DNA of 24,766 nt, taken from the NCBI GenBank assembly GCA_035509615.1, contig DATJLK010000023.1:1-24766 (forward strand), in the 5' to 3' direction. Under the pieces are notes generated by a model. The model had not been told where the DNA came from. It saw nothing but the letters and a program-made list of their open reading frames with translations, and ran no database searches. Position 1 is the first letter of the stretch. Each line of letters opens with the position of its first letter. The position numbers were made by a program, and so were the translations under genes. This DNA comes from AP-15 sp035509615. Lineage in GTDB: Bacteria > Pseudomonadota > Alphaproteobacteria > ATCC43930 > CGMCC-115725. Shown one piece after another: positions 14,700 to 21,743 of the stretch.

Positions 14700-15923
14700 A
14701 TGACGCTGCATGCCTCCCGCCGCGGCCAGATCCCGCCATTCATCGCAATGGATGTGTTGCGCGCCGCGAGCCTGCGCGAGGCGGCCGGCGCCGATATCGT
14801 GCACCTCGAGGTCGGCCAGCCCGGGACCCCGGCACCGCCAGCGGTGCGGGCGGCGGCGCGGCTGGCGCTCGACAATGCCCGCATCGGCTACACCGACGCG
14901 CTCGGCATCACCGGGTTGCGGGAGGCGGTAGCTCGGCATTACGACACGCAATACGGGGTCAGAGTCGACCCGGCCGAAATCGTTGTCACGACCGGCTCGT
15001 CGGCAGCGTTTCAGTTGGCGTTCCTCGCCGCGTTTGAAGCCGGCGACCGGGTCGCGCTCGCGGTTCCCGGCTATCCCGCTTACCGTAACATCCTGACAGC
15101 CCTCGACATCAAACCGGTACTGATCGAGGTCGGTGAGAACGCGCATTACCAGCCGACCCCGGAACTGCTGGCCGCGGCGGGTCCGCTCGACGGCCTGATC
15201 ATCGCCAGCCCGGCCAATCCGACCGGCACGATGATCGACGGCGCCGATCTGGAGCGCCTTGCCCGGTTCTGCAGCGAGCGTGGGATTCGCCTCGTGTCGG
15301 ACGAGATCTATCACGGGATAACCTACGGAAATGCAGCGGCGACCGCCCGCGCTTTGGGGCGCGAGGCGATCGTCGTCAATTCGTTTTCGAAATATTACAG
15401 CATGACCGGCTGGCGTCTCGGCTGGATGCTGATGCCACCCGATCTTGCGCGTTCGGTCGAATGCCTGGCGCAAAACTTCTACATCTCGCCGCCGGCGCTC
15501 TCGCAAGTCGCCGCGATCGCGGCATTCGACTGCCGTGCCGAACTCGACGGCCATGTCGCGCGCTACCGTACCAATCGCGATCTCTTGATCCGGACGCTGC
15601 GGGCTGCCGGCTTATCGCGTTTGGCGCCGGCGGACGGCGCGTTCTATCTCTATGTCGACGTCTCTGAATTGACCTGCGACAGCGAGGCATTCTGCCGCCG
15701 GCTGCTCGCCGAAGCCGGGGTTGCGATCACCCCCGGCCGCGATTTCGATCCGATCCGCGGCGGCGGCTGGGTTCGCCTGTCGTTTGCCGGTCCGACCGAA
15801 GATGTCGTCAAGGCCAGCCGCCGCCTGACGGCCTGGCTGCCGCACCAGAACCGGAACCAGAAAGGCGCTGCCGATATCAATCACGGTATCGGGATCGCTT
15901 CGCCGGTGCATTCCTCGCAATGA
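14700..15923 (+). CDS. PLP-dependent aminotransferase, class I/II (407 aa)
   Basis: Fold-type I aminotransferase acting in the cytosol on an unidentified amino acid. Visible features are 'GQPGTPAP' (substrate loop), 'PANPTGTM' with the ring-contacting Asn, D201 in 'VSDEIYHG' (pyridine nitrogen), K231 in 'NSFSKYYSMTGWRLGW' (Schiff base), and Arg in 'GWVRLSFA' (substrate carboxylate). The start has AGGAGG about 9 nt upstream. The catalytic fold ends near 'RLTAWL' about residue 381. The remaining residues form a tail, and the last ten or so codons plus the stop lie inside an interspersed palindromic repeat, so the normal C-terminus has been replaced or extended. The closest functional relatives look like aspartate/aromatic or MalY-type aminotransferases, not resolved. 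Confidence 0.9.
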   Translation: MTLHASRRGQIPPFIAMDVLRAASLREAAGADIVHLEVGQPGTPAPPAVRAAARLALDNARIGYTDALGITGLREAVARHYDTQYGVRVDPAEIVVTTGSSAAFQLAFLAAFEAGDRVALAVPGYPAYRNILTALDIKPVLIEVGENAHYQPTPELLAAAGPLDGLIIASPANPTGTMIDGADLERLARFCSERGIRLVSDEIYHGITYGNAAATARALGREAIVVNSFSKYYSMTGWRLGWMLMPPDLARSVECLAQNFYISPPALSQVAAIAAFDCRAELDGHVARYRTNRDLLIRTLRAAGLSRLAPADGAFYLYVDVSELTCDSEAFCRRLLAEAGVAITPGRDFDPIRGGGWVRLSFAGPTEDVVKASRRLTAWLPHQNRNQKGAADINHGIGIASPVHSSQ

Positions 15924-15962
15924 TCGCCGCTTGCCGCGTCATTGCGCGTTGGGAAGCAATCC
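15892..15962. repeat. Palindromic interspersed repeat (REP/BIME-like), copy 1
   Basis: GGATCGCTTC (15892-15901) and GAAGCAATCC (15953-15962) pair with one mismatch, and CGCAATGA (15916-15923) pairs exactly with TCATTGCG (15939-15946). The paired halves resemble the GGATTGCTTCGC...TCGCAATGA elements scattered through many Rhizobiales genomes. A related half occurs at 21699-21731. The left half encodes the end of the aminotransferase. Confidence 0.6.
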
Positions 15963-15973
15963 TGGTGTGCCGA

Positions 15974-16033
15974 CACCCGATGCGAGCGAGGGCGCCCGAC
16001 GGGCTCTGACCGGGTGTTGCCAGGGGCGTTTTT
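15974..16033 (+). terminator. Possible terminator after the aminotransferase
   Basis: ACACCCG (15974-15980) and CGGGTGT (16011-16017) form a 7-bp stem with the smaller palindrome GCCCGACGGGC inside the loop, and TTTTT occurs at 16029-16033 about 12 nt later. The distance to the T-run is longer than ideal. It overlaps the end of the small membrane gene on the other strand. Confidence 0.3.
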
Positions 16034-16241
16034 ACCACCACCAGCCGTACCATCCCCAGTAGGGGCCGGCAAAGACGATGACCAGCCAGAAGATCAGGAA
16101 CAGCACAACCAGAAGGCCAATCCCACCGGTCGGACCCCAAGAGTTGTAATAATAGGATCGCCGATAGCCGTAGTAACCAAAGCTGCTGAGCAGCAGCCAG
16201 ATCACGATAATCCACAGGACAAACCACCACCACATCAGCAT
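16032..16241 (-). CDS. Small aromatic-rich membrane protein, DUF3309-like (69 aa)
   Basis: Two hydrophobic helices, about residues 3-20 ('MWWWFVLWIIVIWLLLS') and 43-60 ('LLVVLFLIFWLVIVFAG'), flank a Tyr-rich hinge 'YYGYRRSYYYNSWGPTGGIG'. The 'SWGPTGGIG' followed by a Leu-rich helix resembles the tiny DUF3309 membrane proteins of Proteobacteria, though the Trp content here is much higher, with Trp runs at both ends. The start at 16241 has a GGGG-rich upstream sequence and no strong RBS. Function unknown. The upstream neighbour on the same strand is a degenerate ParB fragment, so it is probably transcribed alone. Confidence 0.6.
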   Translation of the reverse strand: MLMWWWFVLWIIVIWLLLSSFGYYGYRRSYYYNSWGPTGGIGLLVVLFLIFWLVIVFAGPYWGWYGWWW

Positions 16242-16334
16242 AGCCCCATAAAGCTAACTTTAATGAAGGAACATGAGGCTTCAAAAAAAGGTTCATCTGG
16301 CACCATCTAGTGTTATGGCTTGGATGTTCGATCT

Positions 16335-16703
16335 CTTCCTCGGACTGGCCCTTCTGGCGCAACGCCTGAAACGCGCGGAACTGGTCGAGCGGATGGAGCG
16401 ACGCGCGGTGGACGTTCTCGGCAAGCGAGTCTTCTTGCGCCGAAATGTCGACGCTCGGGTCGCGCACGACGCAGGGCACCGGCGCGGTCTTGGCGAGGCG
16501 CTTCTGTTTGACGAGAAGCTGGAGCGCGCGATAGCGTCGGCCGCCGGCCGGAACCTCGAACATGCCGGTCTCGACGCCTTCGGCGTCGAGGATCGGCCGG
16601 ACTTGAGGCTTTGCAGGAGCGTGCGCCGCGCGATGTCCTCGGCCAGTTCCTCGATCGAGACGCCGGCCTTCACGCGCCGGATATTCGACTGGGAGAGAAC
16701 GAG
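16335..16703 (-). pseudogene. Fragment of plasmid-type ParB/RepB partition protein, frameshifted and truncated
   Basis: The minus strand encodes the N-terminal half of a ParB-like nuclease/CTPase-fold domain in two frames. 'LVLSQSNIRRVKAGVSIEEL' through 'LLQSLK' is read in one frame from 16703. Near 16603 it shifts to another frame giving 'VRPILDAEGVETGMFEVPAG', 'GGRRYRALQLL', 'CVVRDPS', 'AENVHRASLHPLDQFRAF' and 'KGQSEEEI'. One missing base after 'CTCAA' explains the shift. Homology stops after 'EEEI' near 16335, before the helix-turn-helix; both ends are therefore lost. This ParB type is usual on alphaproteobacterial plasmids and integrative elements, so this is the remnant of one. It cannot make a working protein. 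Junction with the transposase fragment is near 16703. Confidence 0.75.
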
Positions 16704-17097
16704 CCGCCGCCTCGGTGGTTTCGGCCCGGTTGACCGCTTTCAGATCGGGCACGATTAGTTTGCGGTCTTGCCAGGAGACAAACGCCGGCAAATTGCCAAT
16801 AGGTGGGTGATGCAGGTCTGCACCGTGGTCAGCGGGAAGACCGTGGCGATCGCCGCGGGGAAGCCGTGAAGGCCGTCGACAACCGCGGTCAAGACGTCGT
16901 TTAGGCCGCGATTCTTCAGTTCGTTCCTGACCTTGAGCCAGAACTTGGCGCCTTCGGTCTGCTCAATCCACAGTCCCAGAACCTCTTTCTCGCCCTCACT
17001 GTTGAGGGCGAGCGAGTCAACAAGCATTTTGCCCAGACGATGGAGAGGGTCGCGCCATCGTATCGTTTATTGCCGGTTGTTTTGACGCTTCGACCAT
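16704..17097 (-). pseudogene. Fragment of an IS256-family transposase, frameshifted
   Basis: From 17027 downwards the minus strand encodes 'LALNSEGEKEVLGLW', 'TEGAKFWLKVRNELKNRG' and 'VVDGLHGFPAAIATVFP' plus 'VQTCITHLL'. This is the core of a mutator/IS256 DDE transposase that includes the second catalytic Asp ('VVDG'). After 'HLL' the frame is lost near 16791-16795 by one missing base and continues in another frame as 'LPAFVSWQDRKLIVPDLKAV', the usual next segment. It ends at about 16704 where the ParB fragment begins. The N-terminal third and C-terminus are absent. A GGAG-preceded ATG at 17097 opens a 26-codon ORF into this region in a different frame and may be the remnant start. No terminal inverted repeats were found. 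Confidence 0.75.
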
Positions 17098-17446
17098 CGG
17101 CTATCTCCTGACTATTCGATTGCGCGAAACGGTCGCTACTCGACGACGTTCTGGGCCGGGCGTTCGCCGCTGCGGAATCGGGTTTAACCGGGCGCTAATA
17201 ATAGGAAATCACCTTTGGCGGCTATCTTAGCGGTACATCAAACTAATATTAATTAACAAGTATTATCATTTTGGATCAAATTACGCCGAAAATGTCGGCT
17301 GGCTCAAAGAGGTCTGCGAGATCGCCCTCAACGAGCGGTCCGGGTTCAGCAGCGGCATTTTGAAAGTAGGGCGTAGCCTTACATCACGATCCCGCCGCAT
17401 GACTTACGCCATCACTTCTGGCGATCAAAATGACAACTGAGCGTAG
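17098..17446. other. AT-rich stretch without a recognisable gene
   Basis: This 349-bp interval holds no supported gene. Positions about 17195-17290 are strikingly AT-rich for this window (for example CTAATATTAATTAAC near 17243), suggesting foreign DNA or a promoter/origin-like zone at the edge of the IS/ParB remnant. A short coding-looking stretch on the + strand near 17300-17345 ('GWLKEVCEIALNERSG' in one frame) has no start and may be another gene scrap. Confidence 0.4.
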
Positions 17447-17950
17447 TTAGCCAAGGCTCGCCTCCAATCTCGGCGGGGTTCGCAGCGTCTGCAATATGAC
17501 GCAATAGCGCTCGGTCAGCTTGAGCAGGCTCTGCCGCCGCTCCTCGGGTTCGTCGGTATCGAGGGTGAACCTGAGCCGGATCTCGCCGAAACCGACTGGC
17601 GCATTGCGCTCGATGCCGAGCGTTCCGCGGAAATCGAGATCGCCCTCGGCGCTGACCGAGCCGCCGCGCAGGCGGAAGTCGATCGCTGTGGCCACCGCCT
17701 TCAGGGTCACCCCGGCGCAGGCGACAAGTGCTTCGAGCAGCATGTCGCCCGAGCAGGCTTCGAGGCCGGTGCCACCGGTTGCCGGATGCAAGCCGGCCTC
17801 GATCAGCGCCCGGCCGGTCTCGATCTTGCACACAATGGCGTCGTCGGCGAGATCGCCCCGCGCCCGCAGCGTGACAATCGCTGAGCCCGGATCATCGCGG
17901 TATTTCGCTTTGAGCGGGGCCTGGAGTTCGCGCAATCCCGTACTGTCCAT
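17447..17950 (-). CDS. OsmC family peroxiredoxin-like protein (167 aa)
   Basis: Thiol-dependent protein of the OsmC/Ohr superfamily, which reduces organic hydroperoxides or binds small hydrophobic molecules in the cytosol. The signature 'GGTGLEACSGDMLLEALVACAG' region (about 59-80) contains C66 and C78, and the C-terminal 'TERYCVILQTL' motif has C150, the counterpart of the second redox Cys. Which of C66 and C78 is peroxidatic is not certain. ATG at 17950 is chosen because GAGGT stands about 4 nt before it; an extension to 18112 would add 54 unconserved residues. It stands alone, 273 bp downstream of the tannase-like gene on the same strand, separated by a hairpin terminator. Confidence 0.88.
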   Translation of the reverse strand: MDSTGLRELQAPLKAKYRDDPGSAIVTLRARGDLADDAIVCKIETGRALIEAGLHPATGGTGLEACSGDMLLEALVACAGVTLKAVATAIDFRLRGGSVSAEGDLDFRGTLGIERNAPVGFGEIRLRFTLDTDEPEERRQSLLKLTERYCVILQTLRTPPRLEASLG

Positions 17951-18138
17951 CGCTACCTCGCTTCGCCTCTTGCCCGTGCCATGAAGGTCGGGCGGAAGGA
18001 TAGCACAGGCGGCGGCCTCCCGCGAATTTTGGCTGAGCGGGAAGCGGCGGACCTCGTTCAGTCCGCGATCGCGCGAAGCGAACGTCCTCGCCCGACTGGC
18101 AGCGAGTGGCAAGCGCTAATAGCATATAGATAGAGGAA

Positions 18139-18163
18139 GGAGAGCCGACACTGCCGGCTCTCC
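18139..18163 (-). terminator. Hairpin terminator after the tannase-like gene
   Basis: GGAGAGCCG (18139-18147) and CGGCTCTCC (18155-18163) form a perfect 9-bp stem with a 7-nt loop. On the minus strand it is followed by a pyrimidine-rich TTCCTCTAT run. An overlapping outer repeat, AGGAAGGA (18134-18141) with TCCTTCCT (18170-18177), gives an alternative stem. It sits 61 bp beyond the tannase-like stop. Confidence 0.55.
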
Positions 18164-18223
18164 GCGTGATCCTTCCTAAGGCCCAATAGTCTTTGTACGG
18201 ATTGGGGACAGGCTAGTCCGCTC

Positions 18224-20014
18224 TCAGCGCCTATTCGATTCCGAAGAGACGCCGTACGGGTCGGGGACGATGTTGTTGTGCGTCGCATTAAGCGCATCAT
18301 TGTCCTGCTCGTTGACACAGACGAAGCTGCTCGCGTCGTTCGTGCTGCCAGTTCGGGTGTAACGCGCCACCTGCGGGTAGGGGCACAACGGTCGGGTTTC
18401 GACGACCTGGCCACTCGAATTTTCGAGCGATGCGGTAATTTGCCTGGGCGCCACCCCGGTCTCGCGCCAGTTGACCACCGCATTGAATGCGTCGAACAAA
18501 TTCGGGCCGCCGGCTCCAGTGCCGCCGCAGTGGCCCATTCCCGGCACCAAATACAGGCGGGCGAAGTCTTCCACCGCCTTCGGGCTCCCGCCGTTGCGCG
18601 GGTCTTGGAGCACATTGTTGTAGTAATTGACCGTGTCCTGCGTGGGAATTTCCTGATCGGCCCAGCCATGCGTGATAATGACCTTGCCGCCGTGGAGCCG
18701 GAATGCCGAGAGGTCAGGGTTGTCCGAAGCGCCAGTGCTGGTCCAGCGCTCTTCGGAGAAACGGAAGAGTTGCTGGTAGGTAGGATAGTCAATGCTCAGC
18801 ACGTTGAAACTCGGATCCTGCTCCAGCCAATCCTGGATCCAAGGTCCTCCAACATTGTGCGGAATGATCGCTGTCGAGCTGGTATCGGCAACGCCTGAGA
18901 AAGAGGCGCCAGGCTCGATTCCGAACCACAACCGTGGCCCGGTTGGCTGGCCTTGGTAGTTGACCTCGCGCGGGCCGTACCAGATCATCTTGATGACTTT
19001 GGCCTGCGCAGGCGTGAGGCAGGTCCCGTCAGTCGGCGCGCCTGGGCGACCGCATTCCAGGACCGCGGGGTCGAAATGGCATTCGCGCGGGTCGTCGATG
19101 ATGGGATTGCCGAGCGCCGTGACGTCGGTGAAGCCCCCCACCTTATTGCAGGCTGCGTTTGCTGCAGCGGTGACTGCGGCGAACGTCGCCTGCGGAATGC
19201 CGGCACCCCCGATCTCCTGCTCCATCACGATCGCCGGCCAGACCTGGGCGTCTGACAGACGGTCAAAATCGACCGCGGGCGACCCTGCCCAGATGCCGTC
19301 ATAGTCGTCCGGGTTGTCCATCGCCTCGATGAGTCCCTGGCGGCCACCGGTTGAGCAGCCGTTCCAATATGAGTAGAGCGGCTTTGCGCCATAGAACTGC
19401 TGAATGATGTATTTCGATTGTAGCGCCAACTCGTGCAGCGAGCGGGTGAAGTAGTCGATTGCGAGACCGTAATTTATCGAGTCATTAGCATTGAGGACGA
19501 AGCCGCCGCCGGCGCTGCTAGGGTGCCCCGTGTCAGTCGAGGCCGCAGCGTAGCCGGCGTTGAGGGCGTTCACGAGCCCCGATGGCGTTGATTCAACTGA
19601 CGCTTTTGCCGAGATCGTTCCCGCAAACCCGCCACCGCCAACGCCTTCGTAGCGCTTGTTCCAGTTGGTTTCCGGCAGCCAGATCTCGATGTTGATGGCC
19701 GAAGGCGTGAACGTGCCGTTGTCGTTCGGTACGACGATCGTAACACGGCAGAAAGTCTGATTGACGGCATTGCTGCCGGTCAGTGTCAGCGTTCCCGCAT
19801 TATCGAGTAAGATGATGGTCGCTCCCGGCGCCACATCCGAGGCTCCGGCACCATTGGCTCCCGAAATGTTAAATACCGCCCCATCCGGCAGTCTCGCACT
19901 TGTCAATTGCTGACAGGGGCTTGGGCTTACCTGTGCATTTGCTTGCGTCGTAGCATAAAGCGATATCAGCAACGCCGCCGCAGTTAGTCCAAAGATTTTG
20001 GGTCGTCTACGCAT
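18224..20014 (-). CDS. Secreted tannase/feruloyl esterase family hydrolase (596 aa)
   Basis: Serine esterase expected to cleave esters of aromatic acids (gallate, ferulate or similar; the family also includes MHETase). A Sec signal peptide covers residues 1-27 ('LTAAALLISLYATTQANA'). The family's CS-D-HC motif is complete: C220-S221 in 'WNGCSTGG', D453 in 'HGWADQE', and H495-C496 in 'GMGHCGG', the two Cys forming a disulfide next to the triad. Conserved 'DDPRECHFDPAVLEC' probably belongs to the calcium site in the lid. Length is normal. ATG at 20014 is preceded by GGGAGGGAG; an in-frame start at 20077 would hide the signal peptide. It lies downstream of two amidohydrolases, fitting a route for aromatic ester use. 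Confidence 0.93.
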   Translation of the reverse strand: MRRRPKIFGLTAAALLISLYATTQANAQVSPSPCQQLTSARLPDGAVFNISGANGAGASDVAPGATIILLDNAGTLTLTGSNAVNQTFCRVTIVVPNDNGTFTPSAINIEIWLPETNWNKRYEGVGGGGFAGTISAKASVESTPSGLVNALNAGYAAASTDTGHPSSAGGGFVLNANDSINYGLAIDYFTRSLHELALQSKYIIQQFYGAKPLYSYWNGCSTGGRQGLIEAMDNPDDYDGIWAGSPAVDFDRLSDAQVWPAIVMEQEIGGAGIPQATFAAVTAAANAACNKVGGFTDVTALGNPIIDDPRECHFDPAVLECGRPGAPTDGTCLTPAQAKVIKMIWYGPREVNYQGQPTGPRLWFGIEPGASFSGVADTSSTAIIPHNVGGPWIQDWLEQDPSFNVLSIDYPTYQQLFRFSEERWTSTGASDNPDLSAFRLHGGKVIITHGWADQEIPTQDTVNYYNNVLQDPRNGGSPKAVEDFARLYLVPGMGHCGGTGAGGPNLFDAFNAVVNWRETGVAPRQITASLENSSGQVVETRPLCPYPQVARYTRTGSTNDASSFVCVNEQDNDALNATHNNIVPDPYGVSSESNRR

Positions 20015-20072
20015 GCCGGTGCTCCCTCCCATATGCCTGTTCCGGTATAACCAGGAACATACGTGCTGCCGG

Positions 20073-20102
20073 ATCACGCGGGATGGCTCGACCGTTTGTC
20101 AA
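20073..20102 (-). promoter_or_regulatory. Candidate promoter of the tannase-like gene
   Basis: A perfect TTGACA -35 box (minus strand, 20102-20097) is followed after 18 bp by the weak -10 CGTGAT (20078-20073). The start of transcription would fall about 50 nt before the ATG. The rest of the 427-bp gap 20015-20441 contains three hairpins and no gene. Confidence 0.3.
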
Positions 20103-20214
20103 CCGGTAATTGGCCTCCAGGGAGGTGTGCAGAAGTCACGCCATCAAATCGGTTGGGGACCGGGGGATGATGGGACGACAGACCGGGTTGCAGGAGCAGT
20201 TGTCCTACGATTTC

Positions 20215-20238
20215 CGACTGGATAACTAGTTCCAGTCG
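20215..20238. repeat. Perfect 8-bp inverted repeat, possible operator
   Basis: CGACTGGA (20215-20222) and TCCAGTCG (20231-20238) flank TAACTAGT. It lies about 115 bp upstream of the candidate -35 of the tannase-like gene, so it could bind a regulator or form a terminator for the upstream amidohydrolase. Confidence 0.35.
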
Positions 20239-20286
20239 ATCGATATCGAGGCAACCCCGGCGCACGAAGGTTGCGGCGACGCAGAC

Positions 20287-20309
20287 GGTGCTGGAGCGCA
20301 CCCAGCACC
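20287..20309. repeat. Perfect 8-bp inverted repeat in the tannase-amidohydrolase gap
   Basis: GGTGCTGG (20287-20294) and CCAGCACC (20302-20309) flank a 7-nt loop. On the + strand CTTTGG follows; no clear T-run exists on the minus strand where the genes run. Confidence 0.3.
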
Positions 20310-20390
20310 CTTTGGTCGCAACCGCAGCGGCTGGCTGCCGATGCTGTCTACAGATCGGGGTTGATGGTGGCTGGCTGATGCGGCGCGGGA

Positions 20391-20415
20391 TCGAGCCGCA
20401 CACTCCGCGGCTCGA
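20391..20415 (-). terminator. Hairpin just after the amidohydrolase stop
   Basis: TCGAGCCGC (20391-20399) and GCGGCTCGA (20407-20415) form a perfect 9-bp stem with a 7-nt loop, 26 bp beyond the amidohydrolase stop on the minus strand. No T-run follows, so it may stabilise the 3' end or act with Rho. Confidence 0.4.
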
Positions 20416-20441
20416 CCGCGAACACCAGACCAATGGGTTCT

Positions 20442-21644
20442 TCAGCCGCGCAACCGCGGGCACAGCCGCATCGCGTTTTCGCCGAGAATTTTGCGGCGCG
20501 CGCTGTCGCTGAGGCGCGGCCGATCGGCTGTCTGCTGCACGCCTTCGGGCCAGCCGGTATCGCCGTGCGGCCAGTCGCTGGCAAACAGCCACATATCCTC
20601 GCCCAACTCCTCGACGCAGAATTCGATCGAGCGCTCCCAGGTGTCGAAGCCATGGAAATAGCGGCCCTCGGCGATGACGTCGCGCGGCATGCGCTTCAAA
20701 TTCGGCACGTGGCCCGGCGACATCAGGTAGTGCGTGTCCATGCGGTCCAAGGCCATCGGGACCCAGCCGCCGGCGGTCTCGACGATCGCCGCGCGAAGCT
20801 TCGGAAAGAGGTCAAAGACGCCGCCGCCGATCAAGGCTCCCATCGCCGCCATTCCGGCCCACGGGTTGCCGAAGCCATGCATCAGGAACCACGCGCCGTC
20901 GAGATCGTAGGTGCCCGGTCCGTACGGCGGACGCGCCGTGCCACCGTGCGCCAGCAGCGGCAGGTCGAGCGATTGCGCCGCGTCGTAGAGCGGGTAGAGG
21001 TCGGGGTGGTCGAGCAGCTTGCCGGCTGGCGCCTGCGGCGAGATGTAGACACCCACCAAGTTGGGGTCACGCTCGGCCCAGTATTTCAGCTCGGCGATGC
21101 CGGATGGCACGTCACGCATGTTGGCGACGAGCGTCCATTTGAGGCGCGTCGGCGCCTGCGCGCAGAAATCGACGACCCAGCGATGATAGGCACGGTAGAG
21201 CGCGTTCTCGAACCCCACGTCGCGCAGCGCGCAATAGCTCGACACATGCGTCGGGAACAGCACGTTGATATCGACATGCGCCTTGTCCATGTCTTCGAGC
21301 CGTGCCTTGACATCCCAGTTGACCTCCTGGCGGATTGGCGGCAGCGGCTCGTTGCGTCCGGGCGGGAAGGCGATGCGGCCACCGTGCTCCATCTCGGAGC
21401 GCCGGGTAACGCCGAACGTGTCGCGCACGCCGAGCGCACGCCCCGCCTCGATCTGCTCGACAACAGCCGTCGTGCTGCCAAACAGCGCATAGCGGTCGCC
21501 CTTTTTCTCCTGCCGGGCGATCGCCTCGCACATCAGGTTGAACGGCTCGCGGTACTCGGGGTCGATGTAATCCTTGAAGAACTTGTCCGCACGCTCACGG
21601 ATATGGGCGTCCATGTCGACGACGGTGTAGCCGTTCCACGCCAT
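20442..21644 (-). CDS. Amidohydrolase-2 family metal-dependent hydrolase/decarboxylase (400 aa)
   Basis: TIM-barrel enzyme of the amidohydrolase superfamily related to ACMSD and aromatic decarboxylases such as gamma-resorcylate or 5-carboxyvanillate decarboxylase. Metal-site residues are D12-x-H14 in 'VVDMDAH', H233 in 'LLAHGG', and D357 in 'ASDWPHGD'. The length is normal. The start at 21644 has AGGGAG about 9 nt upstream. It follows a second amidohydrolase of the same type, 99 bp upstream on the same strand. With the tannase-like esterase downstream this suggests decarboxylation or hydrolysis of a released aromatic acid; that substrate is inferred from context. Confidence 0.88.
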   Translation of the reverse strand: MAWNGYTVVDMDAHIRERADKFFKDYIDPEYREPFNLMCEAIARQEKKGDRYALFGSTTAVVEQIEAGRALGVRDTFGVTRRSEMEHGGRIAFPPGRNEPLPPIRQEVNWDVKARLEDMDKAHVDINVLFPTHVSSYCALRDVGFENALYRAYHRWVVDFCAQAPTRLKWTLVANMRDVPSGIAELKYWAERDPNLVGVYISPQAPAGKLLDHPDLYPLYDAAQSLDLPLLAHGGTARPPYGPGTYDLDGAWFLMHGFGNPWAGMAAMGALIGGGVFDLFPKLRAAIVETAGGWVPMALDRMDTHYLMSPGHVPNLKRMPRDVIAEGRYFHGFDTWERSIEFCVEELGEDMWLFASDWPHGDTGWPEGVQQTADRPRLSDSARRKILGENAMRLCPRLRG

Positions 21645-21673
21645 TGAAATGTCTCCCTTCGGGGCTCGTCGTT

Positions 21674-21731
21674 GAGAGCGAGGCGGAGCAATCTCAGCGA
21701 GATTGCTGCGTCGCTACGCTCCTCGCGATGA
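21674..21731. repeat. Palindromic interspersed repeat (REP-like), copy 2
   Basis: GCAATCTC (21688-21695) and GAGATTGC (21699-21706) form a perfect 8-bp stem with a 3-nt loop, and CGAGG (21679-21683) pairs with CCTCG (21721-21725). The part GATTGCTGCGTCGCTACGCT followed by CCTCGCGATGAC resembles the copy at 15892-15923. It fills the gap between the two amidohydrolase genes. Confidence 0.6.
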
Positions 21732-21743
21732 CAGCGCTCGCGG

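Noticed and set aside
15877..16791. 304-residue minus-strand ORF
   Set aside because: It strings together transposase, ParB and the antisense-frame of the small membrane gene; only parts are homologous, so it is an accident of two decayed genes.
17290..17361. Short ORF from ATG 17290 in the AT-rich patch
   Set aside because: It gives a 23-residue Ser/Gly/Ala-rich peptide without an RBS or similarity.
20433..21647. 404-residue ORF on the + strand
   Set aside because: Shadow of the amidohydrolase, which carries the metal-binding motifs on the minus strand.
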